A DNA stretch of 64,000 nucleotides from Thermoplasmata archaeon (GTDB lineage: Archaea; Thermoplasmatota; Thermoplasmata; Lutacidiplasmatales; UBA184). Position 1 is the stretch's first letter. Each line of letters starts with the position of its first letter. The DNA is taken from NCBI GenBank assembly GCA_022750435.1, contig JAKIVS010000003.1, positions 58,717 through 122,716 on the forward strand. The letters run 5' to 3'. Below are positions 9,822-18,916 of this stretch, in pieces. Under the pieces are notes generated by a model that saw only the letters and a list, made by a program, of their open reading frames with translations, had not been told where the DNA came from and did not search any database. The position numbers and the translations under genes are program-made.

Positions 9822-10239
9822 ACCGGCGCAGTCGCTCGTCCCAGAAGTGGAAGTGCCAGGACCGGGCCTCCTCGCCGGGCGCCGTGGCCGGCCATCCGGA
9901 GTGCTCGAGCGTCACGTCGATCCCTTCCGGCGACTCCTGCAGGCGCACGTACACGGTGCTGGGGCCCGGGCCGACGCCGTCGGCATAGATCCCGGGCGGT
10001 TGCCAGGTGAATCCGATGTCGGTGTCGGCCGTGAAGTGGGTGACCTCGCCGGCGCTCCGAAACGCCGGTTCGTAGGTGAATTCGAGCTCGTAGCGCCCCC
10101 CGACCGTCGCCTCGACGAGGGCCTTCTCGGCGAGCCAGCCCTGGATCTTCTCCGATTGGCTGAACGCGCCGAACACCATCGCTTGCGGGAGCGCGACCGT
10201 CACCTGGATGAGGATCGGGTCCAGGGGTTCGTCGGCCAC
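9787..10239 (-). CDS. SRPBCC/AHSA1-family protein
   Basis: This 150-residue protein shows the START/SRPBCC helix-grip pattern of the activator-of-Hsp90 homologue (AHSA1) family: an N-terminal strand, a short helix with the segment S-E-K-I-Q-G-W-L, paired strands with V-G-G-R-Y-E-L-E-F, and a long C-terminal helix. Such proteins bind hydrophobic ligands or act as small enzymes; the ligand here cannot be predicted. The ATG start is at 10239. It is convergent with, and slightly overlaps, the Ig-like surface protein gene. Confidence 0.75.
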   Translation of the reverse strand: MADEPLDPILIQVTVALPQAMVFGAFSQSEKIQGWLAEKALVEATVGGRYELEFTYEPAFRSAGEVTHFTADTDIGFTWQPPGIYADGVGPGPSTVYVRLQESPEGIDVTLEHSGWPATAPGEEARSWHFHFWDERLRRFKEYLIRAAYG

Positions 10240-10293
10240 GGCGGGGTCAGCGAGCGGCCCCGCCTATAGGTTTTTTCCCTTCCCGGAGGGCGC

Positions 10294-10911
10294 TCAGACG
10301 TACTGGGCGCACGCGTAGCAGTACGACCGCCCATATTGGGGGATGTACGTCGCCGCCCGCCCGCATCGTGCGCAGGTGGCCGCGGAAGGTTGGATCGGAG
10401 TGGCCGGCGGAGCGTAGACCACTCCACCGGGGCCGTAGGTGGGGCGCCGGTACCCGTAGGGGCTGCCGTACGGGTTGCTGTACGGGCCGGTGCCGCCCGG
10501 GCCCACGCCCATGGCCCGCAGCTCGTTCTCGGCGCTCCCAATCTCCACGTACGCGATGATGTACAGGATCCCGACGATGAGCCCGCCGAGGAAGATTCCG
10601 ATGATCCCCATCGCGAGGGTCGGGCCGCGCGCGCCGGCCAGGTCTCCGTCCCGGACCCGTTGGTAGCAGTAGTGGTAGGCGACGTAGAGCATGAGGATCG
10701 GAACGAAAATCAGAATGCCGGCGAGAGCTAGGAGGCCGGCGCCGACGAATCCGAAGAACAGGAAGAACGAGCCGAGCAGGAGACCGAACACGCCAAGGGC
10801 GATGAACAGGACGCTGACGATCAGCTGGAAGATGAAGCCGACCAGGATCAGGGTCTCGGCCGTCCCCTGGGACGGAGTCTTCGGCCGGTACGCGGGCGCC
10901 CCGTACTGCAT
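10294..10911 (-). CDS. Multi-pass membrane protein with C-terminal zinc ribbon
   Basis: From the chosen ATG at 10911 the product has 205 residues. Residues about 20-125 carry three or four hydrophobic helices rich in Leu, Ile, Phe and Gly. A Gly/Tyr/Pro-rich linker follows (repeated PYG-type motifs), then a C-terminal pair C-x-x-C and C-x-x-C that would form a zinc ribbon. The frame is open further upstream, but that part looks non-coding. The architecture is common among uncharacterised archaeal membrane proteins; function is unknown. Confidence 0.65.
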   Translation of the reverse strand: MQYGAPAYRPKTPSQGTAETLILVGFIFQLIVSVLFIALGVFGLLLGSFFLFFGFVGAGLLALAGILIFVPILMLYVAYHYCYQRVRDGDLAGARGPTLAMGIIGIFLGGLIVGILYIIAYVEIGSAENELRAMGVGPGGTGPYSNPYGSPYGYRRPTYGPGGVVYAPPATPIQPSAATCARCGRAATYIPQYGRSYCYACAQYV

Positions 10912-11023
10912 CCGGGGTACGAACGGCGTCCCCGCGTAGTTGAACCCTTCGACGGCGAGTCGTCGCCCCCGGGCTCGGCTCCGAACCCTTAGATACGCCG
11001 TCCCGTACCGCCTACGGAGAGCT

Positions 11024-11833
11024 GTGCCGGACGACGCGGTCGCACGCGCGACGACCGCCCTGCGGTCGTTCTGGGACGCCTCGGCGTTGCCCCCGGAGCG
11101 GCGGGAGTACGCCGAGTTCCAGGCCCGCCGATACCCGTCGATCGTCCAGTTCCTCTCCGAGTCGCCCAGCGGGGCGGGGTCGAAGGTGCTCGACCTCGGT
11201 GGGGGAACCGGCTCCCTCGCAGTCGCGCTCCGGGCGGCGTTCGGGGGCACCTACGAAGTCGCCGACTTCCTGGTCCCCACCGACACGGTGCGGGCGGCCC
11301 AGGTCGCCCACGGCGTCGTCGCTGCGTATCGCTGCGACCTCACGGCCCACCCGGCGCTGGACGGGATTCCGGCCGACTACGACCTGATCTTGTTCGTCGA
11401 AGTGCTCGAGCACCTTCTCGTCAACCCCCTCCTCCTGTTCCGGGAGCTCCGCCGCCACCTGAAGCCCGGCGGGAGACTGTTCCTGACGACCCCCAACGTC
11501 GCCCGACTCGGCAACCGGTATCGCCTTCTCCGGGGTCAGTCCATCCAGGAGCGGGGACGGTACCCCCGGGACGGGGCCGGGGTCTACGGACATGTGGTGG
11601 AGTACACCCGGGCGGAGCTGGACCGGCTCCTGAGGGTCGAAGCGATGCGGCCGGTGCGGGCCCAGATCGTCCAGCAGATGCCCGCCCGCTCCGTCGGGAC
11701 GGTCAAGCGCGCGGGGGTCCGGATCCTGAACCGCCCGCTGTGGAGCCGGTGGGAGCTCGGGGACGACATCCTCGCGCTGTACGAGCGGTCGGAGACCCCC
11801 CTCGTGTCCACCCCCCTCACCGCGATGATCTGA
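11024..11833 (+). CDS. Class I SAM-dependent methyltransferase
   Basis: The product (269 residues from GTG 11024) has the Rossmann methyltransferase core: motif I V-L-D-L-G-G-G-T-G at about residues 51-59, an acidic strand end (E-V-A-D), motif IV-like D-L-I-L-F-V-E-V-L-E-H, and the post-motif segment LKPGGRLFLTTPN. This resembles the UbiE/MenG/Coq5-like methyltransferases, but the substrate is unknown. A TATA-like CTTAGATA lies about 30 nt before the GTG, which supports that start over the upstream in-frame ATG at 10940. Confidence 0.8.
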   Translation: MPDDAVARATTALRSFWDASALPPERREYAEFQARRYPSIVQFLSESPSGAGSKVLDLGGGTGSLAVALRAAFGGTYEVADFLVPTDTVRAAQVAHGVVAAYRCDLTAHPALDGIPADYDLILFVEVLEHLLVNPLLLFRELRRHLKPGGRLFLTTPNVARLGNRYRLLRGQSIQERGRYPRDGAGVYGHVVEYTRAELDRLLRVEAMRPVRAQIVQQMPARSVGTVKRAGVRILNRPLWSRWELGDDILALYERSETPLVSTPLTAMI

Positions 11834-11940
11834 CCGGTCTCCCGGCGGGGCACGCGCCCCTCCGTGCGCATCCTGCTGTAGAACTTCGACTTCCCCGGAA
11901 CCGAACGGTTCAAATGGGGTGGCCGTCGTCCAAAGGGCCG

Positions 11941-14901
11941 ATGAGCCGGATCCGTCCGACCCACGGTGTCGCCCTGCTGTCGATCTCCCTCGCCATCGTC
12001 GCCCTCTTGATCGCCCCCGTCGGAGTCCTGGGCGCCTCCGCCCGGGTCGCAGGATTGCCGACCCACGCGGCCGCGGCGACCCACTCCGGGTCCGCCGCCT
12101 TCGGGGCCGTCCTGCTCGGGGCCCGACCCGCCTCCCCCGTTTCGGCCGGGGGGCGAGTCTACCAGACGCTCACCAGCCAGTTCCCCGGCGCCGCCCAGAA
12201 CGACCGGATCGCGGCGGACAACGCCACCGATACGGTCTATTCGGTCAGCGTAAGTTCGACCCTCGTCACGGCGTACAATGCCACGACGGGTACGGTGCTA
12301 CGGAGCATCCTCCTCACGAACGACACGGCGTACGGTCAGGGGTTCGATATCGCCTACGACAATCGCTCGGGGGAGCTCTACGTCGGCATGGAGTACTACG
12401 ACGGAACCGAGTATGTCGGGTTGGTCGCGGTCTTGGATGCGGCGACGTTCCACTGGATCACCAACATCACGTTCGCCTCTTCGGGAGTCCCGAGCTTCCT
12501 GCCGTACCGGGAGTTGTACGACTACGGGACCAACCAGTTGCTCGTGGAGAACGAGTCCACGCAGGACCAGTTCGCGGTCAACGTCACTACCAACACGCTC
12601 GCGACGTTCCTGGAGAACCCCTGCTCCCTCCCGAGCTCGTCGGGGTGCACCTCCGAGTGGGGGATGTTCGAGTGGGAGTATTTCGGCCTCGGCACGATCG
12701 TGGTCGTTCCGTCCGGCTCGGCGTACGCCGACGTGGTCCTCCTCGGTGGGACCCCGGCGCTGGACGTCGTTGACGGAGGGTTCGACGTGGCGTCGTTCAA
12801 CGGCTTCCTCGTGGGGCCCGGCGCGTACAGCGCGATCACGGGCGATGTCTACTTCCTGAACGCGACCGGCAACGGGACGATCCTCGCGTTCAACAACACG
12901 GGATCGTACCTCGGAATGGCGCAGGAAGGCGCGGCGACTCCGTACGCGCTGGTCTCGGACCCGTCCACCGGCTGGCTCGTGCTCGCCGCCGGAAACACCA
13001 CGGGGACCGGGGACCAACTCTACGGAATCGACCCCGTCAGCGGCGTCATCTTCTGGGAGACGTCGAACGCCTCCGAGCCGTGGTACGATGCGATCACCGA
13101 CCTCGTTCCCTTCGACGCGCCGAACGGCACTGGGTACGTGACCACGTCCGGTTCGTACTCCGTGGCCGCGGGGGAGCTGGTTCTCCTTCCCGCCTCGGGA
13201 CCACCGTACGCGGTCGTCGTGACGACCTATCCGGCGAGCCCCGACGACTGGTTCGACCTCGTTGCCGACCCTGCGACGGGGATGTTCTACGAGATCGGGT
13301 CGGGTCCGAACGAGTTGGTCGCCCTCCACGAAACGACCGGAGTGATTGCTTGGACCGCTCCGTTTCCCGGGGGCGCCCAGGGGGAGTGGGTCACCCCCGA
13401 CGCCGCCGACGGGGCCGTCTATGCGTCGGGCTCCGACGGCGTCTGGGCGTACTCGGCGACGACCGGGGCGCTCCTCGGCACGCTCCCGCTTTCGTTCAAT
13501 CCCGAGTACGACGCCTTTGGCTTCGGCCACCTGCTGTACGTGACGGACACGGTCAACGAGACCATCCAGGCGTACTCGACGGCGGGCGGCCCGGGGACCT
13601 TCGTCTGGGCCGCGACGATCCAGCTCGCACCGAACTCGGACCCGTGCAGCCTCTCGGCCTCCCCCGTCGCCGAGGTCGTGGCCGACCTCAGCTGCTTCCT
13701 CGGGAACATCACCCAGATCGACACCGTCGCCTCCCACGGGACCGTCCTCAACGTCTCCGGCAGCCCGCAGGGGTACGCCGCGAACTTCAACGCGAGCGGG
13801 GCCCTGTTCGTCGGGAATGAGTCGTTCGGCGGCTTGGGCATCCAGGTCTACAGCGCGGGAACCTGGGCCAAGGTCCGGTTCCTCCCCTCGCCGATCGCGG
13901 TCAACGCCCTCGACTTCGTCCCGCAATTGAACGCGGTCCTCGTCGCCAACGACTCGGCGGGGCCCGGCGGACCTCTCGCGCTGCTCAACGCGACGACGGG
14001 CGCCGTCCTCGCAACGTTCCATGTCCCGGGTCAGATCGGGTATCCGGCCGTCGACCCGGCCACCGGGGCGCTCGCGGCGACGACCGAGTCGGGCGAGATG
14101 TTCCTGGCGAACCTCGTGGCGCTCCCTTCGGCGGTCTCCGGGCTCAACGCCCACGGCGGCAACACCACCCTGAACGTCTCCTGGACGGCGGCGACGGGGC
14201 CGAGCGGCTTCCCCGTGACTTCCTACGACGTGTACACGTCCTCGAGCGCCTCGGGCCCCTGGACCTCGGCGGGCACGACGACGACCACGAGCCTGAGCGT
14301 CTCGGGCCTCACGGACGGAACCACGTACTACACCACGGTGCGCGCGACGGGCGGCTCGGGCACGGGCCCGAGCGTCTCACCGGTCTCCGGCGTCCCGCTT
14401 GGTGTTCCGTATCCCCCGGGCGGCGTGACCACGGGAGCGACCACCACCTCGACCGTCGCCCTGACGTGGCAGGCCCCGTCCAACACCGGCGGCGCCTCGA
14501 TCACCGGGTACACGGTCCTCTACGCGACCTCGACCACCGGACCCTGGACCTCCCTGTCCGCGGGGACGGGCACGAGCGCGACCGTCTCCTCGCTCTCGTC
14601 GGGCACCACCTACTACTTCGAGGTGGAGGCGGCCAACTCCGTCGGGACCAGCCACCCGTCGGCCTCCGCGAGCGCACCGACGGCCCACTCGGGCGGACTG
14701 CTCGGCAGCGGGTCGAGCGGGTCGAACCTGCTGCTCATCGGTGCCGGCATCGTCATCCTGATCGTCGTGATCGCCGCGGTGGCGCTCCTGATGATGCGCC
14801 GGGGCAAGACCGGTGGCGGCTCGGGCGGCCCTGCGACTCCGCCCTCCGGCGCCGTGGGAGCGCCCGGGAGTCCACCGGCGCCCCCGCCGGGGGCCGCGTA
14901 G
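11941..14901 (+). CDS. Secreted surface protein: beta-propeller plus two fibronectin type III domains
   Basis: ATG 11941 gives 986 residues with a signal peptide (about 1-32). An AT-rich box (GTTCAAATG) about 30 nt upstream fits a leaderless transcript from this start; an earlier in-frame ATG exists at 11914. The region to about residue 720 repeats short strands with A-Y-N-A-T-T-G or G-I-D-P-V-S-G turns, typical of YVTN or PQQ-like propellers. Two fibronectin III modules follow (LNVSWTAATGPSG and VALTWQAPSNTGG). A final hydrophobic helix and short basic tail anchor it. The FnIII modules resemble those of the integrated element's surface proteins. Confidence 0.8.
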   Translation: MSRIRPTHGVALLSISLAIVALLIAPVGVLGASARVAGLPTHAAAATHSGSAAFGAVLLGARPASPVSAGGRVYQTLTSQFPGAAQNDRIAADNATDTVYSVSVSSTLVTAYNATTGTVLRSILLTNDTAYGQGFDIAYDNRSGELYVGMEYYDGTEYVGLVAVLDAATFHWITNITFASSGVPSFLPYRELYDYGTNQLLVENESTQDQFAVNVTTNTLATFLENPCSLPSSSGCTSEWGMFEWEYFGLGTIVVVPSGSAYADVVLLGGTPALDVVDGGFDVASFNGFLVGPGAYSAITGDVYFLNATGNGTILAFNNTGSYLGMAQEGAATPYALVSDPSTGWLVLAAGNTTGTGDQLYGIDPVSGVIFWETSNASEPWYDAITDLVPFDAPNGTGYVTTSGSYSVAAGELVLLPASGPPYAVVVTTYPASPDDWFDLVADPATGMFYEIGSGPNELVALHETTGVIAWTAPFPGGAQGEWVTPDAADGAVYASGSDGVWAYSATTGALLGTLPLSFNPEYDAFGFGHLLYVTDTVNETIQAYSTAGGPGTFVWAATIQLAPNSDPCSLSASPVAEVVADLSCFLGNITQIDTVASHGTVLNVSGSPQGYAANFNASGALFVGNESFGGLGIQVYSAGTWAKVRFLPSPIAVNALDFVPQLNAVLVANDSAGPGGPLALLNATTGAVLATFHVPGQIGYPAVDPATGALAATTESGEMFLANLVALPSAVSGLNAHGGNTTLNVSWTAATGPSGFPVTSYDVYTSSSASGPWTSAGTTTTTSLSVSGLTDGTTYYTTVRATGGSGTGPSVSPVSGVPLGVPYPPGGVTTGATTTSTVALTWQAPSNTGGASITGYTVLYATSTTGPWTSLSAGTGTSATVSSLSSGTTYYFEVEAANSVGTSHPSASASAPTAHSGGLLGSGSSGSNLLLIGAGIVILIVVIAAVALLMMRRGKTGGGSGGPATPPSGAVGAPGSPPAPPPGAA

Positions 14902-15015
14902 GCCAGGACGCGTCCGACCGCTCTCGGTCGCGACCGAACCCTTTCTCGACCGTTGCCGGTCGGGTCACCGCCGTCCCGGGACCAGGACTCGCGTGCGGGC
15001 TCCGCCTCTCTGACC

Positions 15016-15414
15016 CTACGCGGCGGGCATCAGGAAGTGCTCGTTGCCGTCCGGGTCGCGGACGGTCGCGCACCAGCCCCAGGGGGCCTTCTCGGGCCCC
15101 TGCGTGAACTCCACGCCCCCGTCCTTGAGCGCTGCGCAGGCGCGACGGAAGTCGCCGGAAAGCAGCAGAAGGACCCCGGAAGGTCCCGGCTCCATCTCGA
15201 CGCCCTCGCCCGCTTCCGAGCGCTGACAGAGGTGGAGCTGGCCCCCCTCGCCCTTCCGGCCGACCACAAGCCAGTGGTCGTCGTCGGCGAGCAGGTGCAT
15301 TCCCAGCTTCTCGGTGTACCAGCTCTTGGCGGCGGATCGGTCGGCCACGACGACGGCGACCGTCGCGACCATCGGCGCTCTCGACTTCGGTTTGGACTTC
15401 TTTGCGGCTGTCAT
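15016..15414 (-). CDS. Glyoxalase/bleomycin-resistance (VOC) fold protein
   Basis: The 132-residue product has the VOC beta-alpha-beta-beta-beta arrangement in two halves: A-x-S-W-Y-T-E-K-L-G-M near residue 30 and the closing V-R-D-P-D-G-N-E-H-F-L-M. His and Glu residues at the expected metal positions are partly visible, but the substrate is unknown. I chose ATG 15414; longer in-frame extensions upstream look like random GC-rich coding. A Lys-rich N-terminus precedes the fold. Confidence 0.75.
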   Translation of the reverse strand: MTAAKKSKPKSRAPMVATVAVVVADRSAAKSWYTEKLGMHLLADDDHWLVVGRKGEGGQLHLCQRSEAGEGVEMEPGPSGVLLLLSGDFRRACAALKDGGVEFTQGPEKAPWGWCATVRDPDGNEHFLMPAA

Positions 15415-15532
15415 GCGGCTCACCGCCGGTCGCACCTCGGGTCCCGTCCATAAGGTCCCAGCGGGGGGTCGTGAAACGGCCGGCGGGCGGCCCCCGGCGT
15501 TCGGGAAGGAATCGGGCGGGACGGCGGCTCGA

Positions 15533-15772
15533 TCAGGCCGGCGTCTGACTCGCCACGCGACGGGCCTCGCTCTTGGCGATGGCCGTCCCACGCGCGAGGG
15601 AGAGGAGGAACACCAAGGCGGCGGAGATGGCGATCCCGTACCCCCAGTTCACCGTGGGGCCGCTGCCGGTGGGAGGCGCCGAGCCCACCCAATTCAGGAG
15701 CCAAATGAAGAGGACCAGAAGCGCGACCCCGAGGACGAAGGTGACCGGCTCCAACCGAACGGTCCGCAGCAT
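15533..15772 (-). CDS. Small two-helix membrane protein
   Basis: This 79-residue ORF starts with ATG and encodes two hydrophobic helices (about residues 10-30 and 46-62) separated by a Pro/Gly loop, with a short basic/polar C-terminus. It is the last chromosomal gene before the left attachment site, and its upstream region (15,773-15,869) shows no clear TATA box. No family was recognised. Confidence 0.55.
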   Translation of the reverse strand: MLRTVRLEPVTFVLGVALLVLFIWLLNWVGSAPPTGSGPTVNWGYGIAISAALVFLLSLARGTAIAKSEARRVASQTPA

Positions 15773-15869
15773 AGGCCCCCCCCCGGGTCGGGCGTTGGCC
15801 TAGCGTACGTGCCCACGTCGGGCCGCACGCTCCGACCGCGGGGACGCGGTACGTCCGCGGCCCCGGGGA

Positions 15870-15885
15870 TGGACCGGTCGGGATT
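15870..15885. repeat. attL core (16-bp direct repeat)
   Basis: TGGACCGGTCGGGATT is identical to 45113-45128; the sequences diverge immediately afterwards (CGAC here, TGAA in the tRNA). It is the displaced copy of the tRNA-Ala 3' end, covering the discriminator base, the 3' acceptor strand and part of the T arm. Confidence 0.9.
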
Positions 15886-15951
15886 CGACACCTCTGGCCC
15901 GGACCACTCCCTCCCCTGGACGACGAGTCCACACCAGCGGGGGCGTGACGC

Positions 15952-16188
15952 ATGGCGTCGTCGACCGCCCCCCTCGTGCTATTCCCGCCTGACGACCACG
16001 GCTCCGTTGACGTGGAAATCTGGAGCGGGAGCCACTTCCGGATTTCCCTCGAGCTCCTGGACGACTGCGCGGCGCGGAAGCTCCGGCTCGACCAGTTGCG
16101 AGACCTGATTGTCGTCTGGATCACCGAGCGACCGAACGACCCCGTGCCTCGCACGGTGGACGAGCTAGTCTGCCAGCTGGTCCGATGA
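15952..16188 (+). CDS. Small element protein, first gene of the replication operon
   Basis: The 78-residue product has no recognised family. It is predicted to be mixed alpha/beta, with an N-terminal strand region (SVDVEIWSGSHFRISLELL) and a helical C-terminus. Its stop overlaps the next start by 4 nt (ATGA at 16185). The 66 bp between attL and its ATG are GC-rich with no TATA-like box, which suggests it is not served by its own promoter while integrated. Confidence 0.6.
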   Translation: MASSTAPLVLFPPDDHGSVDVEIWSGSHFRISLELLDDCAARKLRLDQLRDLIVVWITERPNDPVPRTVDELVCQLVR

Positions 16189-16430
16189 GCGCCCCCGACG
16201 TGCGCGTCACCTCCAGGGGACGCCCGATTGGCGGGACCGACTTCTCGGTGGTGCACAAGGAGCTGTCAGAGGACGGGCGAATCCTGCTCGTGATTCGGGA
16301 CGAGCTCGGTTCCACGGCCAGCGTGAGCATCGCTCCCGAGGTCCTCGAGGACGTCCACCGCGCGGAGCACGCGTCGAGCCACCTGGGCGTCGACGCCGAG
16401 AATCGCGTGATCGACAGGCTGGTGCGCTAA
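16185..16430 (+). CDS. Small element protein between attL and primase-helicase
   Basis: This 81-residue product of unknown family has a beta-rich middle (ILLVIRDELGSTASVSI) and a C-terminal helix. It starts in a 4-nt overlap with the preceding gene and is followed, with no gap, by the TTG start of the primase-helicase, so the three are translationally linked. Confidence 0.6.
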   Translation: MSAPDVRVTSRGRPIGGTDFSVVHKELSEDGRILLVIRDELGSTASVSIAPEVLEDVHRAEHASSHLGVDAENRVIDRLVR

Positions 16431-18914
16431 TTGGTCGACGACGTCAACTCGCTCCGCGACAAGGGCTACTATCTCCTGCCGCTCCCGGTCCGTCAGAAGG
16501 AGCCACCCCCGCGCGCCTGGATCACCAGCTCGAAACCGTACGAGGTCCCGCCGGAAGGGAACGTCGCTATCGGCGTTCGCGGCGAAGCCGCGATCTTGAT
16601 CACCAACGACGAGCAGTCGACGAAGTGGGCGACCGAACGGTTCGGAGACCCGAACGTCCTCTCGGTCCGCGGGGCCCATTGGTACTTCGCGCCACCCGAG
16701 GGCCAGGCGAACGAGCGGAATCTCCCCACGGCCGTGGGGGCGATGGAGCTCCACGTCCGAAACAAGTACGCGCTCGTACCCCCGAGCATTCACCCGTCCG
16801 GTGCCGAGTACCGATGGAAGCGAGAACTCCCGCGACTCGCCGAGCTCCCGCCGCTTCCGGATCTCCGCGAGCTCTGGCACCCGAGCGGGGAGCACCACGC
16901 GAAGCTCGTCTCCATCAGCGCCGCGGCGGCCCACGCCGGGAAAAACTCGGCGGAGGTGCTCGCCGCGTTGCGCTCCTACCGCGACGGGCACCTTCCGGAC
17001 CCGGAGGTCCATCCGGACCGCGAGCTCGAGCAGCTGGCCGAGTCGGCGGTCTCAAAGTTCGGCGGATCATCCAGGGGCGCGCCCGCGCGGATCCCGAAGG
17101 CACCGCCCCGGTTGAAGGATCAGCCGCCGCTGGACGAGTTCGACCCGGTGCTCGGCGAGGTATTCGAGGCGAGCGACGATAGAGGGAACCCGGACATCGG
17201 AGTCGCATGGGTGGAGGGCGGGTCGCTCTGGCGCACGACGCTCTCCGCAGAGATGCGGCGGCTTGCGAAGGAGTACGAATCGGCCGAGGGTCCCGGACGC
17301 CGGGACAAGCAGGCCGAGGCCGAGCACCAGCGGAAGGTCGAGCGGCTGGTGCTGTCCCTCCCGTTCGCGCGCGTCAAGGACGCTCTGTGGCCGTTGCCCG
17401 AGGATCCCACGCTCTGCTCGACCGAGGAATGGGAGTCCGCGAACGGCACCCTCCTTGAGTCGCTCCGCTCGTACTTCGAGAAGCGCGTCTGCGTAGGGGA
17501 TCCCGACGGTCACCTTCTCATGGCGCTCTGGGCGATGGGCGCGTCCGCGCGTTCGGACCAGGTCGACTTCGCTCCGAGGATCATGTTCCAAGCGGCGTAC
17601 GGCTGGGGAAAGTCGTCCTCGGCAGAGTCGCTCCAGCTGGTGATTCCCCGGTCCGTCTATGGGGCCGCCGTCTCGCCCGCCGCGGCGCACCGGGTCATGA
17701 ACGAGTGGCACCCCGTCCTCCTGGTCGACGAGTCGGCGATCGCCGACAACCCGGAACTCCAGCGCGTGCTTCGGGCGGGGTTCAAACGCGGGGCCAAGAT
17801 CATCCGCGCCGCCCAGAATCAGGACCGCGGGGTCGTGACGATCGACCCTTTCGGCTGGGTGATACTCACAACCCAAGTCGACACGAAGGACGACCTGATC
17901 AACCGGTGCTACGTGCTATTCCTCAACCCCGGGTCGCCAGCGCTACGCGTGAGCCTACGGGATCCGGACTCGAGGCGCCTCCGCACCGCCCTCGCCCGAA
18001 TGCGGCTCGACATCCTGCTCGGCGACCAGTACCCCGACATCGCGGCTCAGGCCGAGGCGGCGCAAGCGGCGCCGGGACTCGAGCTCCGTTCGCGGGACAA
18101 GCTCACGGCCCTCTGGCCCTTCGCGGTCCGGTACTCGGTCCAGAAGCAGCTCGTCTCCGTTGCAGCCCGGCTAGAAGAGGACGCGACCCACCAGCTCGCG
18201 AACAGCGACAAGGGACTCGTCGCGACGGCGGTCGGCGCCCTGGTCGCCTCGGTCGGGGGGATCTCTGCCCTGAAGGCAGGGGACCTCGAACTCTCGCGGA
18301 TCCAGGAACACCTACAGCAGCTCTTGATCCAAATGGGCGAGGCGACGGTGATCCCGGTCGGTGGAGGCGAGACGGCCTTCCGAGTCGACCTCAAGCGGTG
18401 GGGCCCCCGAGACTTCACGGCGCCGATGATCCGCGAGCTCGGGTTGAAGCTCAAAACGGTCTCGGGACGGTCCCGAATCGACCACAATCACTTCCTCTCG
18501 GTATGGCCGAGCATCTCGGCCCGGTACTCGGGACAATCGACACTTGACGTGTACGGAGACCCCCCCTCACCCCCAGGTGGGGGGGTCGTTATCCCACCTA
18601 TCCCACCACAAATGGTGGGGTATCCCACCGAAAGTGGTGGGGTAGTGGTGGGGTCTCCGGGGCCCGAAATCTCGGAGGTTGTCGTCGACCGGGACGGCCG
18701 AGTGGTGGGATCGGTGGGGTCCGGGAGGGGGTACGAGGCCCCCTCTCCGGCGGCCGCCGGACGTACGGATAAACCCGCCGATGGGGCCCCTCCGGAGCTG
18801 CCCGATTGGTACCTCTGGTATTTCGACGGGACGATTCGCTCCCGGTTGTCGGGCGACGTGCTCTGGAAGCCAGGAGACGACCCGGCAAAGAAACCGAGGA
18901 AGGGGGACTACTGA
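16431..18914 (+). CDS. Primase-polymerase-like / AAA+ helicase replication protein
   Basis: The start is TTG directly after the previous TAA; no ATG or GTG is available nearby. Residues about 1-125 resemble the prim-pol (archaeo-eukaryotic primase) domain: N-V-A-I-G-V-R, a His in R-G-A-H-W-Y-F, and the diagnostic ALVPPSIHPSG. The usual acidic pair of motif I is altered (T-N-D-E), so catalysis is uncertain. A helicase domain follows with Walker A (A-Y-G-W-G-K-S-S, about residue 388), Walker B (VLLVDESA, about 430) and an arginine-finger-like N-R-C-Y. The C-terminal 125 residues are low-complexity Pro/Gly/Val encoded by a DNA repeat cluster. This is the likely replication initiator of the element, analogous to plasmid and virus primase-helicases. 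Confidence 0.8.
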   Translation: MVDDVNSLRDKGYYLLPLPVRQKEPPPRAWITSSKPYEVPPEGNVAIGVRGEAAILITNDEQSTKWATERFGDPNVLSVRGAHWYFAPPEGQANERNLPTAVGAMELHVRNKYALVPPSIHPSGAEYRWKRELPRLAELPPLPDLRELWHPSGEHHAKLVSISAAAAHAGKNSAEVLAALRSYRDGHLPDPEVHPDRELEQLAESAVSKFGGSSRGAPARIPKAPPRLKDQPPLDEFDPVLGEVFEASDDRGNPDIGVAWVEGGSLWRTTLSAEMRRLAKEYESAEGPGRRDKQAEAEHQRKVERLVLSLPFARVKDALWPLPEDPTLCSTEEWESANGTLLESLRSYFEKRVCVGDPDGHLLMALWAMGASARSDQVDFAPRIMFQAAYGWGKSSSAESLQLVIPRSVYGAAVSPAAAHRVMNEWHPVLLVDESAIADNPELQRVLRAGFKRGAKIIRAAQNQDRGVVTIDPFGWVILTTQVDTKDDLINRCYVLFLNPGSPALRVSLRDPDSRRLRTALARMRLDILLGDQYPDIAAQAEAAQAAPGLELRSRDKLTALWPFAVRYSVQKQLVSVAARLEEDATHQLANSDKGLVATAVGALVASVGGISALKAGDLELSRIQEHLQQLLIQMGEATVIPVGGGETAFRVDLKRWGPRDFTAPMIRELGLKLKTVSGRSRIDHNHFLSVWPSISARYSGQSTLDVYGDPPSPPGGGVVIPPIPPQMVGYPTESGGVVVGSPGPEISEVVVDRDGRVVGSVGSGRGYEAPSPAAAGRTDKPADGAPPELPDWYLWYFDGTIRSRLSGDVLWKPGDDPAKKPRKGDY
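18560..18655. repeat. Iteron and inverted-repeat cluster, candidate replication origin
   Basis: Within the 3' part of the primase-helicase gene, TATCCCACC occurs three times in direct orientation (18590, 18599, 18621). Opposing GGTGGGG units lie at 18614, 18636 and 18647, giving hairpins such as CCACC-ACAAAT-GGTGG. A G/C-run hairpin sits just upstream (about 18561-18587). The encoded peptide is low-complexity, as if the DNA rather than the protein were under constraint. Iterons inside or beside rep genes are common origins in plasmids and viruses; origin function here is inferred. Confidence 0.55.
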
Positions 18915-18916
18915 AC

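Noticed and set aside
12298..14154. Minus-strand open frame opposite the propeller/FnIII gene
   Set aside because: Composition is that of an antisense shadow and no domain is visible.
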